Notes: generated from the sequence alone by a model not told the origin. Counted from the stretch's first letter, positions 31,086-40,422 are shown. The stretch is DNA of 64,000 nucleotides from Ignavibacteriota bacterium (GCA_016707525.1 JADJHP010000012.1:1-64000), one strand, 5' to 3'. Translations and numbers: made by a program.

Positions 31086-32144
31086 GTGTCAGGAAAGAAG
31101 GTCACCATCTCAGATGTGGCGCGCCGCGCGAAGGTGTCGAAGGGAACCGTCTCGGCAGTGATCAACGGCAAGTCGAACGTCAAGTCCTCCACCCGCGACC
31201 ACATCCTGGAGCTGATGAAGGAGATGAATTACCGGCCGAAGGGGACGGCGCGGAACCTGCGTGGCGAGCATCCCGAGAAGAGCATCGGGTTGATCCTGAA
31301 GGACATTTCCTATCCCTTCTACACGGCGATCGCGGCTGGTGCGAAGGAGTATGCTGCATCGAAGGGATACGCAGTCGTTGTCGCCGGATCGGATGATGAT
31401 GTGGAGAACGAGAAGAAACTGACGCGGTTGTTCTCGGCGAAGGATATCAAAGGTGCGATCATCGCACCCGTGGTCGCCGGCACCGCCGAATTCGAGCATC
31501 TCTATATGCTGAAGATGGTGAACTATCCGTTCGTGTTGCTGGAAGACGTCCAGGGGATCCAGGCGAACGTCGTTGCGATCGATAATATAAAAGCCGTCAA
31601 ACGTGCGGTGAAGTATCTGATCGAGAACGGTCATCAGCGCATCGTGCATTTCGCCGGTCCGCCCCACTCCTCGCACACGATGGAACGCGTGGAAGGATTC
31701 CGGTACGCGTTCAGCGAGAGCCCGCTGGTGTTCGGCAAGGAAAACATCGTCTATGCCGGTTCGCATTACGACGAAGCCTACCAGAAGACGATAGAGTATT
31801 TCAATGAACGGCCGCGCTCCGAATATCCGACCGCGATCGTCTGCTTCAACGATCATCAGGCGCTCGCGGTGATGTGCGCCCTGCGCGAACTGAAGATCCG
31901 TATGCCGGAAGACATCTCGTTGGTCGGCATCGACGATATCTATTACGCCCAGATGTACCCGATCCCGTTGACGACGATACGTGCACCGCAGCATGATATC
32001 GGCATGAGGGCCGCCGAGATCCTGATCCGGAACATCGAGTCACAGCACATCCTCCCGATCGAGCGCGTTGTGTTGGAAACGGAATTTGTGATCCGCGAGA
32101 CCACCCGGTCTATCAGCGCACCTGGTTCTTCCGTACCGGCCTGA
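31086..32144 (+). CDS. LacI-family transcriptional regulator
   Basis: 352 residues. GTG 31086 is preferred over ATG 31044 because it follows a good ribosome site (AAGGGAGAAGA) and places the helix-turn-helix at the very N-terminus as in the family (KKVTISDVARRAKVSKGTVS). The hinge-helix pattern YRPKGTARNL comes next, then a periplasmic-binding-protein-like effector domain (SIGLILKDISYPFYTAIA to SLVGIDDIYYAQMYPIPLTT). It sits directly before xylA, and matching palindromes occur at its own promoter, before xylA and before the TonB receptor. A sugar-sensing repressor of xylose or xyloside use is the natural inference; the effector is not known. Confidence 0.92.
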   Translation: MSGKKVTISDVARRAKVSKGTVSAVINGKSNVKSSTRDHILELMKEMNYRPKGTARNLRGEHPEKSIGLILKDISYPFYTAIAAGAKEYAASKGYAVVVAGSDDDVENEKKLTRLFSAKDIKGAIIAPVVAGTAEFEHLYMLKMVNYPFVLLEDVQGIQANVVAIDNIKAVKRAVKYLIENGHQRIVHFAGPPHSSHTMERVEGFRYAFSESPLVFGKENIVYAGSHYDEAYQKTIEYFNERPRSEYPTAIVCFNDHQALAVMCALRELKIRMPEDISLVGIDDIYYAQMYPIPLTTIRAPQHDIGMRAAEILIRNIESQHILPIERVVLETEFVIRETTRSISAPGSSVPA

Positions 32145-32186
32145 GACAGCAGAACAGTGGAGAGAGGCTTCTCGCCGTGCTGTGAA

Positions 32187-32200
32187 TTGAACCGGGTCAA
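32187..32200. promoter_or_regulatory. LacI-type operator upstream of xylA
   Basis: TTGAACCGGGTCAA is palindromic except for one position and matches the lacI operator core in 11 of 12 bases. It lies 81 bases before the xylA start. A possible promoter follows (TTGACT at 32208 and TAGAAT at 32227), but the 13-base spacing is too short to be convincing, so only the operator is called. Confidence 0.65.
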
Positions 32201-32280
32201 TGACGTTTTGACTGATTCATGTGTGTTAGAATGAAATTTTTCCCAGATTCGCCCCCACTAGAGAATGAAGGCAACTTCCC

Positions 32281-33594
32281 ATGGTATACTTCCCCGATGT
32301 TCCGTCACCGATATCGTACGAGGGCTGCGATTCGAAGAACCCACTCGCGTTCAAATGGTATGACAAGGGACGAAAGGTCGGGACGAAGACCATGGCCGAC
32401 CACCTGCGCTGTTCGGTGGCGTACTGGCATACGATGAAAGGCTCCGGCGCGGATATGTTCGGCGCGCCGAGCATGAAGCGTGCGTGGAGCGAAGGGGGGT
32501 CGCCGATGGAGATCGCACGGAAGACGCTCGACGCAACATTCGAGTTCCTCCAGAAACTGGGCGTCACGTATTATTGCTTCCACGACCGTGACATCGCGCC
32601 TGAGGGTGCCACGTTCGCAGAGAGCTGCCGGAACCTGGAGGCGATCGCCGAACAGGCGAAGGTCCTGCAGAAACAGACCGGGATCAAACTGCTGTGGGGC
32701 ACCGCGAACCTCTTCGGCGATCCGATCTACGGACAGGGTGCGGCGACAAGTCCCAACGCCGCGGTCATGGCCCGTGCAGCGGCCCAGGTGAAACTCGCCA
32801 TCGATGTGACCCGGATGCTCGGCGGTGAGAACTATGTGTTCTGGGGTGGGCGGGAAGGGTACGAGACCCTCCTCAATACCGATATCCGGCGTGAACAGGA
32901 CCAGATGGCCCGCTTCTTCCGCATGGCCGTCGACTACAAGAAACAGACCGGGTTCACGGGACAATTCCTGATCGAGCCCAAGCCGGCGGAACCGTCAAAG
33001 CACCAGTATGATTTCGACGCGGCGACCTCGCTCGGATTCCTCCGTGCGTACGGACTGAACGATCATTTCAAATTGAACATCGAGGCGAACCACGCTACGC
33101 TGGCGGGACACACGTTCGAGCACGAACTCGCCGTGGCCTCCGCGGCGGGCGCGCTCGGCAGCGTCGACGCCAACCGCGGTGATCTCCAGCTCGGCTGGGA
33201 CACGGACCAGTTCCCCACGGATGTCTACAGTACGACGTTCGCGATGATGATCATCCTGCAGCAGGGTGGGCTCGGCACGGGCGGCCTCAACTTCGATGCA
33301 AAGGTGCGCCGGAGCTCCACCGACCCGCTCGATCTTTTCCATGCGCACATCGGTGGCATGGATACCTTTGCCCGCGGCCTGTTGATCGCCCACGAGATCA
33401 TCAGTGACGGTGTCCTCGCTCAGCATCTGGCGAACCGCTATGCCAGCTTCACCTCCGGCATCGGGAAGGACATCATGGATGGCACGGTCGGCTTTGCCGA
33501 CATCTACCGCCGCGAACTTGAAGCCCAGGAACCCGTGCTGGCGAGCGGCAGGCAGGAGATGCTGGAGAATCTCATCAACTCGTATATCCGGTGA
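32281..33594 (+). CDS. xylA: Xylose isomerase
   Basis: 437 residues, the usual length of class II xylose isomerase, and no signal peptide. It converts D-xylose to D-xylulose in the cytoplasm using two divalent metals. Visible hallmarks are YYCFHDRDIAPEG (catalytic His and Asp), YVFWGGREGYETLLNTD, FLIEPKPAEPSKHQYD, LNIEANHATLAGHTFEHEL and SVDANRGDLQLGWDTDQFP, which hold the metal ligands. The ATG at 32281 follows a GAAGG ribosome site. The gene is 12 bases from the GH3 gene downstream and about 135 from the regulator upstream, so lacI-xylA-GH3-transporter forms a compact catabolic unit. The partner kinase xylB is not intact in this window. Confidence 0.97.
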   Translation: MVYFPDVPSPISYEGCDSKNPLAFKWYDKGRKVGTKTMADHLRCSVAYWHTMKGSGADMFGAPSMKRAWSEGGSPMEIARKTLDATFEFLQKLGVTYYCFHDRDIAPEGATFAESCRNLEAIAEQAKVLQKQTGIKLLWGTANLFGDPIYGQGAATSPNAAVMARAAAQVKLAIDVTRMLGGENYVFWGGREGYETLLNTDIRREQDQMARFFRMAVDYKKQTGFTGQFLIEPKPAEPSKHQYDFDAATSLGFLRAYGLNDHFKLNIEANHATLAGHTFEHELAVASAAGALGSVDANRGDLQLGWDTDQFPTDVYSTTFAMMIILQQGGLGTGGLNFDAKVRRSSTDPLDLFHAHIGGMDTFARGLLIAHEIISDGVLAQHLANRYASFTSGIGKDIMDGTVGFADIYRRELEAQEPVLASGRQEMLENLINSYIR

Positions 33595-33606
33595 GGCCCT
33601 CACCCC

Positions 33607-35931
33607 ATGGCAACGCTCGATGATATTTCCAGTGCGGATGTCGGTCAGTCAACCGCACGTACAGGTTACAGAGACCACCGGCGTCCGATCGGCGAACGCG
33701 TGGAGGACCTCCTCCGGCACATGACGCTTGAGGAGAAGGTCGCGCAGATGGTCTGCGTCTGGCACGAGAAGGATGTCCGGGTACTGAACAGCGATGGCAA
33801 ACCCGATGCCTGTGTCGTGCAGAAACATCTGCCGTTCGGTGTGGGACAGATCGCGCGGCTCAGCGATACGAACGGGGGGTTGTCCCCGCGCGAGACCGCC
33901 GAGTTCGCGAACGAGATCCAACGGATCTTCGTCGAACACACGCGGCTGGGCATCCCGGTGATCTTCCACGAGGAGTGCCTGCATGGGCTCGCCGGACGGG
34001 ATGCGACGAGTTATCCCCAGCCGATCGGCCTCGCAGCGACCTTCGATCCGGACCTTGTCGAAAGGATCTATGCCGGCATCGCCGCCGATGTCCGGAGCCG
34101 GGGCGCGCATCAGGCGCTCACCCCCGTGCTCGATGTCGCCCGCGAACCGCGGTGGGGACGCGTGGAAGAGACCTTCGGGGAGGATCCCTACCTGGTCTCC
34201 CGTATGGGCATCGCGGCAGTGAGGGGCTTTCAGGGAGATGCATCGTTCCGCGACCGCAGGCACCTGATCGCCACGCTCAAGCATTTTGCCGCACACGGAC
34301 AGCCGGAATCCGGCACCAATTGTGCCCCCGTCAACGTTTCGGAACGCCTGTTGCGCGATACGTTCCTCTATCCGTTCCGCGAAGTCCTTGCCCATGCCAA
34401 CGCGCAAAGCGTGATGGCCGCCTACAACGAGATCGACGGCGCACCCTCGCATGCGAACCCGTGGCTGCTGCGCGATGTTCTCCGCACGGAGTGGGGATTT
34501 GCCGGGACGGTCGTATCGGACTACTACGCGATCACCGAACTGCATCAACGCGAGGAAGCCACCAGCCACGGCGTGGCGGGCAGCAAAGCCGAAGCCGCAC
34601 AACTCGCCGTCAAGGCGGGTGTGAACCTGGAGTACCCGGAACCGGATTGCTACCCGTCGATCACGCAGCTGGTGCGCGATGGCGCGCTCGAAGAGTCCGC
34701 GATCGACGAGCTGGTCCGGCCGCTGCTGTACCAGAAGTTCCTCCTCGGACTGTTCGAAGATCCCTATGTCGATCCATCTGTACTCGATCCCGATCGGACG
34801 CTGGCGGAGGAACGGCCGCTGGCGCGGCGCGCTGCCTGTGAGACGATCACGCTCCTGAAGAATGAGGGGGCGATACTTCCCCTCGACCCGATGAAGTACC
34901 GGACGGTCGCCGTGATCGGGCCGAATGCGGACCGGGTGCTGCTTGGTGGGTACAGTGGTGTCCCGCGCTTCACATCGACCGTCCTGGACGCGATCCGGGA
35001 TCGGATCGGCAAAGATTGCACCGTCCTGCATAGCGCAGGCTGCAGGATCACGGAAGGCGGAAGCTGGAATGAGGACGAGGTGCATCTCCCGGACTCCGCA
35101 GGGGAGGAACAGCGCCTGGCGGAGGCGGTCTCCGTCGCGCGCAAGGCCGACCTGGTGGTGCTGGTGGTCGGCGACAACGAGCAGACGTCGCGTGAAGCGT
35201 GGAACCGTGCCCACATGGGAGACCGGACAAGTCTGGAACTGTTCGGCCGGCAGGGCGACTTGCTGAAGGCCATGGCGGCGACAGGCAAGCCGGTGGTCAT
35301 GGTCCTCTTCTGCGGACGCCCGCATTCCCTGACGATCGCTCATCAACGAGTTGCGGCGATCATGGCCTGCTGGTATCTTGGTCAGGAGGCGGGGCATGCG
35401 GTCGCCGACATCCTTTTTGGCGACGTCAACCCCTCGGGAAAACTGCCGATCTCCTTCCCACGGTCGGTCGGACATGTGCCGTGCTACTACAATCACAAAC
35501 CTTCGGCACGCAGGGGATACCTCTTCGACGAATCGACGCCTCTGTATCCTTTCGGATTCGGTCTGAGTTATACACAGTTCTCCCTGTCCAACATCAGCCT
35601 CGCTGCACCCTGCATCGGGACCGGCGAATCCACGAGCGTGAGTGTGGAGGTGACGAATACCGGGGAGCGGGAAGGGACCGAGGTCGTCCAGTTGTATGTC
35701 CGTGATGTCGTTGCCTCTGTCACGAGGCCGGTCAAGGAACTCCGGGGCTTCACGAGAGTCACCCTCGGGGCGGGAGAGACCACGCGTGTCAGCCTGCCCA
35801 TCACGCCTGATCTTCTCAGCTTCACGACCATCTCGGGCGAATGGAAGGTCGAACCCGGTGAGTTCCGCATCATGGTCGGCTCGTCATCAAGGGACGAAGA
35901 CCAGGTCAGCGTCACGTTGTCCGTGCGCTGA
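33607..35931 (+). CDS. GH3 beta-xylosidase/beta-glucosidase, cytoplasmic
   Basis: 774 residues without a signal peptide, unlike the enzymes of the first 29 kb. The N-terminal barrel shows MTLEEKVAQMVC, IPVIFHEECLHG, PRWGRVEETFGEDPYL, LKHFAAHGQPESG and the nucleophile Asp in GTVVSDYYAI. The alpha/beta sandwich and a C-terminal FnIII-like domain follow (YPFGFGLSYTQFSLS, VKELRGFTRV). Position between xylA and a sugar symporter suggests hydrolysis of imported xylobiose or xylosides to xylose, which XylA then isomerises. A beta-glucosidase role cannot be excluded from sequence alone. Confidence 0.92.
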   Translation: MATLDDISSADVGQSTARTGYRDHRRPIGERVEDLLRHMTLEEKVAQMVCVWHEKDVRVLNSDGKPDACVVQKHLPFGVGQIARLSDTNGGLSPRETAEFANEIQRIFVEHTRLGIPVIFHEECLHGLAGRDATSYPQPIGLAATFDPDLVERIYAGIAADVRSRGAHQALTPVLDVAREPRWGRVEETFGEDPYLVSRMGIAAVRGFQGDASFRDRRHLIATLKHFAAHGQPESGTNCAPVNVSERLLRDTFLYPFREVLAHANAQSVMAAYNEIDGAPSHANPWLLRDVLRTEWGFAGTVVSDYYAITELHQREEATSHGVAGSKAEAAQLAVKAGVNLEYPEPDCYPSITQLVRDGALEESAIDELVRPLLYQKFLLGLFEDPYVDPSVLDPDRTLAEERPLARRAACETITLLKNEGAILPLDPMKYRTVAVIGPNADRVLLGGYSGVPRFTSTVLDAIRDRIGKDCTVLHSAGCRITEGGSWNEDEVHLPDSAGEEQRLAEAVSVARKADLVVLVVGDNEQTSREAWNRAHMGDRTSLELFGRQGDLLKAMAATGKPVVMVLFCGRPHSLTIAHQRVAAIMACWYLGQEAGHAVADILFGDVNPSGKLPISFPRSVGHVPCYYNHKPSARRGYLFDESTPLYPFGFGLSYTQFSLSNISLAAPCIGTGESTSVSVEVTNTGEREGTEVVQLYVRDVVASVTRPVKELRGFTRVTLGAGETTRVSLPITPDLLSFTTISGEWKVEPGEFRIMVGSSSRDEDQVSVTLSVR

Positions 35932-35978
35932 TCCCATTGCGTCGAGAACATGATCCACAGCAACCATGTGAGGTGGTA

Positions 35979-37459
35979 GTGCAGGAACACAGAAACTCTC
36001 GGTCGGCGAAAAGATCGCCTACAGCCTCGGCGACGGTGCAGCGAACTTCGTCTTCATGACGATGATCCTGTTCCAGTTGAGCTTCTACACCGATACCATG
36101 GGTCTCGCTGCAGGGGTCGCGGGAACATTGTTGCTCGTCGGGCGCTTCTGGGATGCGTTCTTCGATCCGTTGATGGGGACGATCGCGGACCGGACGAACA
36201 CCCGGTGGGGGAAATTCCGTCCGTGGGTGTTGTGGACCGCCCTCCCCTGGGGGATCGTCATGGTCCTCGCCTATACGGTGCCGGATTTCGATATGACCGG
36301 CAAGATCGTATGGGCGCTTCTGACGAACATGCTCCTGATGACATTGTATTCCGCCAACAACACGCCGTATGCGGCAATGACGGCAGTGATGACGGGCGAT
36401 GTGCACGAACGGACGAGCCTGTCCGCATACCGCTTCGTGTCCGTTACCGTTGCTCAGCTTCTCGTCGGCGGCTTCACCCTGCCGCTCGTTCTGAAGCTCG
36501 GGCAGGGTGACGCAGCGAAGGGATGGCAACTGACGATGGGGATCTGGGCCGTGGTCTGTGTGGTGGCGTTCGTGATCACGTTCCTGGCCACGCGCGAACG
36601 GATCCCGCCGGTCAGGGAACAGAAGGTGTCGGTGAAGGAAGACTTCGGCAACCTCCTGAAGAACGGTCCGTGGATCGCAATGTTCATCCTCACGCTCGCA
36701 CATTTTCTCGTCCTTGCCATGCGCGGCGGGACGGTGTTCTACTTCTTCCAGTACTATGTCGACCGGGCAAGTCTGTTCACCTTCCTGCAGCAGTGGGGAC
36801 TCACCAGTGTTGGGGTGCATGAAGGCGGCGTGGGGGTATGGCTGCTCGACACGTTCGGGCTGGTCGTCGATCCTCAGCAGACCAACGTGTCGTCCGTCGG
36901 ATTCAGCCTGCTGAACATCAGCAGCCAGATCTTCACCATGATCGGTGTCGGGTTCTCCACGGCCCTCTCGGTGCGGTTCGGTAAGAAGGCCGTGGCGATC
37001 GCCGGCTTCAGCATCACCACGGTGTTCATGGCCGCCTTCATCTTCCTGCCGGCGGATGCCATTTGGTCGATCTTCATTACGGAATGGCTGCGGGCGCTCA
37101 GCTATGGACCGACCATCCCGCTGATCTGGGCGATCTTCGCGGATGTGGCAGATTACGCCGAGTGGAAGTTCAACCGGCGCTCGACAGGCGTCATTTATGC
37201 GACGATCCTGTTTGGCCTGAAAACCGGCCTCAGCCTGGGTGGGTTCTCATAGCGCGATCCTTTCCTTCATGGCTACAGGGCGAACATGGTGGAGACGGCG
37301 GAAGCATTGCTCGGCATCAGGCTTGCGATCAGTGTGTATCCGGCGGTGTTCTTCGGTATCGTGATCGTATGCTTGCTGCACTACGGCATAACCAAACAGC
37401 TGAACCTGAGGATCCAGGACGACACGGAACGCCAGCTAACCGCAGCATCGCACGCATGA
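35979..37459 (+). CDS. GPH-family sugar:cation symporter, frame disturbed at both ends
   Basis: About 493 residues if repaired; a 12-helix major facilitator protein of the glycoside-pentoside-hexuronide type (ADRTNTRWGKFRPW, NNTPYAAMTAVM). The conserved opening SVGEKIAYSLGDGAANF has no in-frame start. A GTG at 35979 after GAGG fits if one A is missing from the AAA run 35993-35995. Near the end an in-frame TAG (37250-37252) interrupts GLKTGLSLGGFS, yet the same frame continues with HGYRANMVETAEALLGIRL and a last helix to 37459. Between them SAILSF is readable in another frame (about 37247-37264), so two compensating indels are more likely than a true stop. It probably imports xylosides for the GH3 enzyme. 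Confidence 0.8.
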
Positions 37460-37509
37460 CCGGCCGTCGGGCCGATCCCGTGGGGCCCGGCATGACGAAG
37501 TGACGAAGA

Positions 37510-37533
37510 CCTCCCGGGTCCCTCCCCGGGAGG
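37510..37533. terminator. GC-rich hairpin after the transporter gene
   Basis: CCTCCCGGG at 37510-37518 and its exact complement at 37525-37533 with a six-base loop. It lies between the transporter end (37459) and the next start (37570). No U tract follows, so termination is plausible but unproven. Confidence 0.45.
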
Positions 37534-37569
37534 GCAATGGATGCGCACCTTCTTGTACGTGGTTGAGGA

Positions 37570-39921
37570 ATGACCAGGACACTCCGGAACCAACGATCGA
37601 TACTGCTGGCCCTGCTCTCGATGGCGATCCTCTCGCTCGAGGTGATAGCCACGCGCATCGCCTCCGTGATCTTCGTCAGTGACCAGGCGTATATCATCCT
37701 GTCCGTGGGTATCCTCGGGCTGGGGGCCGGTGGATTCGTCGCTCATGCGCGCGAGCGGAAGGGAAATGCGGCGGGGGGCTTGCGTCCCTGGCACCTCTTC
37801 CTGCTTCTGGGCATCTCTCTCACGCTCTTCGCTGTGGCCGTCACCACCCCTGCGGTCACATCACCAGCGCTCTTTCTGCCCCTCCTCCTCACGCCGTTCG
37901 TGATCGCAGGGTACCTGTCCGCCCGTCTCTACCGGGGTGCGTCGGGTTGGGGTTCCTTCGCGTACGCAAGCGACCTCGGTGGTGCGGTGATCGGAGCGCT
38001 CGCGTCGCTCTGGATCATCAACACGTTCGGCGGCGTGAATGCTGTCCTCTGCATCACTCTCGTCGCGTGGGGCGGGACGGGCATCGCACTCGTGTTCGAC
38101 GGCAGGAAGGTGGCAGGTGGACTTACTGCGGTCCTGATACTCTCGGCATTCGCCGGTCTGTTCTCGCTGGGCCAGAAGCGGATCCTCGGCGAGGTGCCCA
38201 TCGGTGTCGCACCGGAAAAGGACTTCTACACTGTCTACGATGACCCGGGCGCGCGCCCGCGGATCATCGACAGCCGCTGGAGCGTGTTCGGGAGGGCAGA
38301 CCTCGTCGCCTACGGGCATCAGGATATGGTGATGCAGCTCTTCGTCGATGGAGCTGCGGGTTCGCAAGTGTACCGGTTCAATGGCGACCTCCGACAAACC
38401 AATCCCTTCCTTCATGAGTTGTTGCTCCACCACACGAATGCCATCCCATTTCTCTGTCTGCCGGATTCGGCAAAGCGGCGGATGCTCGTGATCGGTCCGG
38501 GGGGAGGGAAGGACGTCCTGCTTGGTCTCCTGGGAGGTGCCGGCAGTATCCGCGCGGTGGAAGTGAACCCGGATTTCGTTGCGATGGTACGCGACCATCG
38601 CTCGTACACGGGTGGGATCTATTCGGAGTTTGCCAACGTCTCGGTCGTCGTCGATGAAGGACGTCGCCACGTCCAGCGGATGCGCGACACCATGGACCTC
38701 ATCGTGATGGCGCTGCCGTCCACGGCGCAGGTACAGGGGATCGAGGCGTACGCGACGAATGAGAATTTCCTGCTCACGCGCGAGGCGTTCAAGGAGTATG
38801 CCCGGGTCCTTTCGCCCTGGGGGGCCATCGTTCTGACCGTGCATAATCCGTGGGAGCTCTCACGGGTCCTCGTCACCGCGGTGTCCATGTTCCAGGATGC
38901 CGGCGTGCCACCGGCGGAGATCCCTCATCATTTTGCGCTCCTCGAATCGGAGTATGCGCCGACGATCGTGATCGGCAAGAAGGCGTTCTCGACCGAAGAA
39001 TCCGTCCGCTGGCGCGATGTGTGCGCTCGCCTCAGAGCGGATTTTCCGCGGGTCACGTATCTTCCGCATGGCGTGCTGGGGGAGAACCAGTCGCCCATGA
39101 ACGGGTTCCTCCATGTCATTGCGCAGTCGCCGATCGCGCTCCAGGCGGCGGTGGACCGGCACGCGGTGCAGATCGCGCCGTGTACCGACGACAGTCCCTA
39201 CTTCTATAACCGCTTCCGGTCCGGTCCCCGTGAACTGCATTGGCTCCTTGTCCTCGTCGGCCTCTGGTGCCTTGTCGTTGCCCTCGTTGCGCTTCTCCGC
39301 CGGCGTCCGGCGACCCATCAGCAGACAACTCATGCGGGTGCGTTGCCGGAATGGATCGCACTATGTGCCGGCGCAGGCTTCATGATCGTGGAGGTCTCGC
39401 TGCTGCAGAAGCTGGTCCTGTGGGTGGGGACGCCTACCACGTCCCTTGCTGTCCTGTTGGCGATACTCTTGACGGGGGCGGGTGTTGGAAGTCTCATCTC
39501 CGGCGCACTGGCGTCAAGGATCAGACCTGTCGGTGTGCTGCTTATCGCCTTGATCGCGATCGTTGTCCTTGGCGTGTGCCTGATCGTCGCGTCGCCACAC
39601 GTTCTGTCCCTCGTTGCGGATGGCAGCGATGGATCACGGTTGGGAGCAGTGGCGGTACTCCTGCTTCCACTTGCCGTGGTGCTGGGCATTCCCTTTCCGG
39701 TTGCCCTTGGGATACTCGCAGGAGCGGGGCGTGAACGGGCCATTCCGAGGCTGTATGCGCTGAGCTGTTCGTTCGGTGTTCTGGGCTCTGTTCTTGCCAT
39801 TCTCGTCTCGGTGGTCTGGGGCTTCACGGTTGCCATTCTGGTAGGCCTGGCCGCGTACGGCGTGCTGATCATCCCGGCGGCCAGGGTCTGGTGGAGAGCA
39901 GATCAGGAGCAAACCACGTGA
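37570..39921 (+). CDS. Membrane protein with spermidine-synthase-like methyltransferase fold
   Basis: 783 residues. Six or so hydrophobic helices occupy about residues 1-215 and several more about 555-783, flanking a soluble Rossmann-type domain. The glycine-rich loop VIGPGGGKDVLLGLLGG with the acidic end AVEVNP, then VVVDEGRRHVQRM and DLIVMALPS, match spermidine-synthase/SAM-dependent methyltransferase folds. Similar fused proteins are common in Bacteroidota and related phyla and are not shown to make spermidine. The conserved catalytic YHD-type loop of true spermidine synthase is not evident. Its place after the transporter does not reveal its role. Confidence 0.75.
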   Translation: MTRTLRNQRSILLALLSMAILSLEVIATRIASVIFVSDQAYIILSVGILGLGAGGFVAHARERKGNAAGGLRPWHLFLLLGISLTLFAVAVTTPAVTSPALFLPLLLTPFVIAGYLSARLYRGASGWGSFAYASDLGGAVIGALASLWIINTFGGVNAVLCITLVAWGGTGIALVFDGRKVAGGLTAVLILSAFAGLFSLGQKRILGEVPIGVAPEKDFYTVYDDPGARPRIIDSRWSVFGRADLVAYGHQDMVMQLFVDGAAGSQVYRFNGDLRQTNPFLHELLLHHTNAIPFLCLPDSAKRRMLVIGPGGGKDVLLGLLGGAGSIRAVEVNPDFVAMVRDHRSYTGGIYSEFANVSVVVDEGRRHVQRMRDTMDLIVMALPSTAQVQGIEAYATNENFLLTREAFKEYARVLSPWGAIVLTVHNPWELSRVLVTAVSMFQDAGVPPAEIPHHFALLESEYAPTIVIGKKAFSTEESVRWRDVCARLRADFPRVTYLPHGVLGENQSPMNGFLHVIAQSPIALQAAVDRHAVQIAPCTDDSPYFYNRFRSGPRELHWLLVLVGLWCLVVALVALLRRRPATHQQTTHAGALPEWIALCAGAGFMIVEVSLLQKLVLWVGTPTTSLAVLLAILLTGAGVGSLISGALASRIRPVGVLLIALIAIVVLGVCLIVASPHVLSLVADGSDGSRLGAVAVLLLPLAVVLGIPFPVALGILAGAGRERAIPRLYALSCSFGVLGSVLAILVSVVWGFTVAILVGLAAYGVLIIPAARVWWRADQEQTT

Positions 39922-40008
39922 TCAACCGGGATTCAATTTGTGGGCGGAAAACCCCATTACTACCGGGGACTGTAATAAAAGTGACTTTGCGTTCTTTTTA
40001 CTTGACTT

Positions 40009-40022
40009 TTGAAACTGTTGAA
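40009..40022. promoter_or_regulatory. Degenerate LacI-type site 1 upstream of TonB receptor
   Basis: TTGAAACTGTTGAA keeps nine of the twelve core operator bases. Its centre is 21 bases from that of site 2, so both would lie on the same face of the helix. On its own it would not be called. Confidence 0.4.
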
Positions 40023-40029
40023 TGTACAT

Positions 40030-40043
40030 TTGAACCGGTTGAA
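40030..40043. promoter_or_regulatory. LacI-type operator site 2 upstream of TonB receptor
   Basis: TTGAACCGGTTGAA differs from the lacI operator core by one base and keeps the central CpG. It overlaps the -35-like TTGAAA at 40039-40044, so binding should repress. Confidence 0.7.
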
Positions 40044-40068
40044 ATGTTCTTTAACCAGTTCATAATAT
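40039..40068 (+). promoter_or_regulatory. Promoter of the TonB receptor gene
   Basis: TTGAAA at 40039-40044 and TAATAT at 40063-40068, spaced by 18 bases, form a good housekeeping-type promoter. LacI-type sites overlap its -35 box and fill the spacer. Confidence 0.6.
40051..40062. promoter_or_regulatory. LacI-type site 3 in the promoter spacer
   Basis: TTAACCAGTTCA matches the core at ten of twelve positions, with centre 20 bases from site 2. It lies directly before the -10 box. Confidence 0.5.
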
Positions 40069-40170
40069 GATGCTAGACTGACGGATATCATCAGCGGACA
40101 CCCTCCCCCTAATCTCCACCTGTGAGCCAGGGATCGTCCGAGAGAGCAGTCGTGAATCATGTGAGTGTTG

Positions 40171-40256
40171 AAGTCCTGTCCTTTGATCCGTTGGCAACCG
40201 TCGCCCGCACCACGCTCAAGATTGCTGCTGGGCCGTGTCCTTACACGGGCGACAGA
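40171..40256 (+). other. Foldable leader segment with competing stems
   Basis: Within the putative leader, CTGTC (40176-40180) can pair with GACAG (40251-40255). GTCGCCC (40200-40206) can pair with GGGCGAC (40247-40253), which would compete with a perfect CCGTGT-CCTT-ACACGG hairpin (40233-40248). A GTTGGCAACC box (40190-40199) recalls the GGCAACC of SAM-type riboswitches, but the rest of that motif is not convincing. It may simply be a structured leader. Confidence 0.3.
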
Positions 40257-40422
40257 GCAAGTACACAACTGACGTAGAACGACAACGGTACATCTTCTGG
40301 TGTCTGTGCGACGAATGGTTTCGGAATGGGCCATTGGTGAAGATGTGACGTTCTGTCCCCGGTTCTCCGAAAATACTACACATCAATCCTACTACAATAC
40401 ACAACTATTCGTGGGACTCATC

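Larger units (their letters stand above)
39922..40422 (+). promoter_or_regulatory. 501-base upstream region of the TonB receptor
   Basis: This is the longest gene-free stretch in the window. Its first third (39970-40070) is A/T-rich against the GC-rich background and holds a promoter overlapped by LacI-type sites. If transcription starts near 40076, the leader is almost 350 bases. It contains a foldable segment at 40171-40256; the remaining 160 bases show nothing recognisable. Confidence 0.7.
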
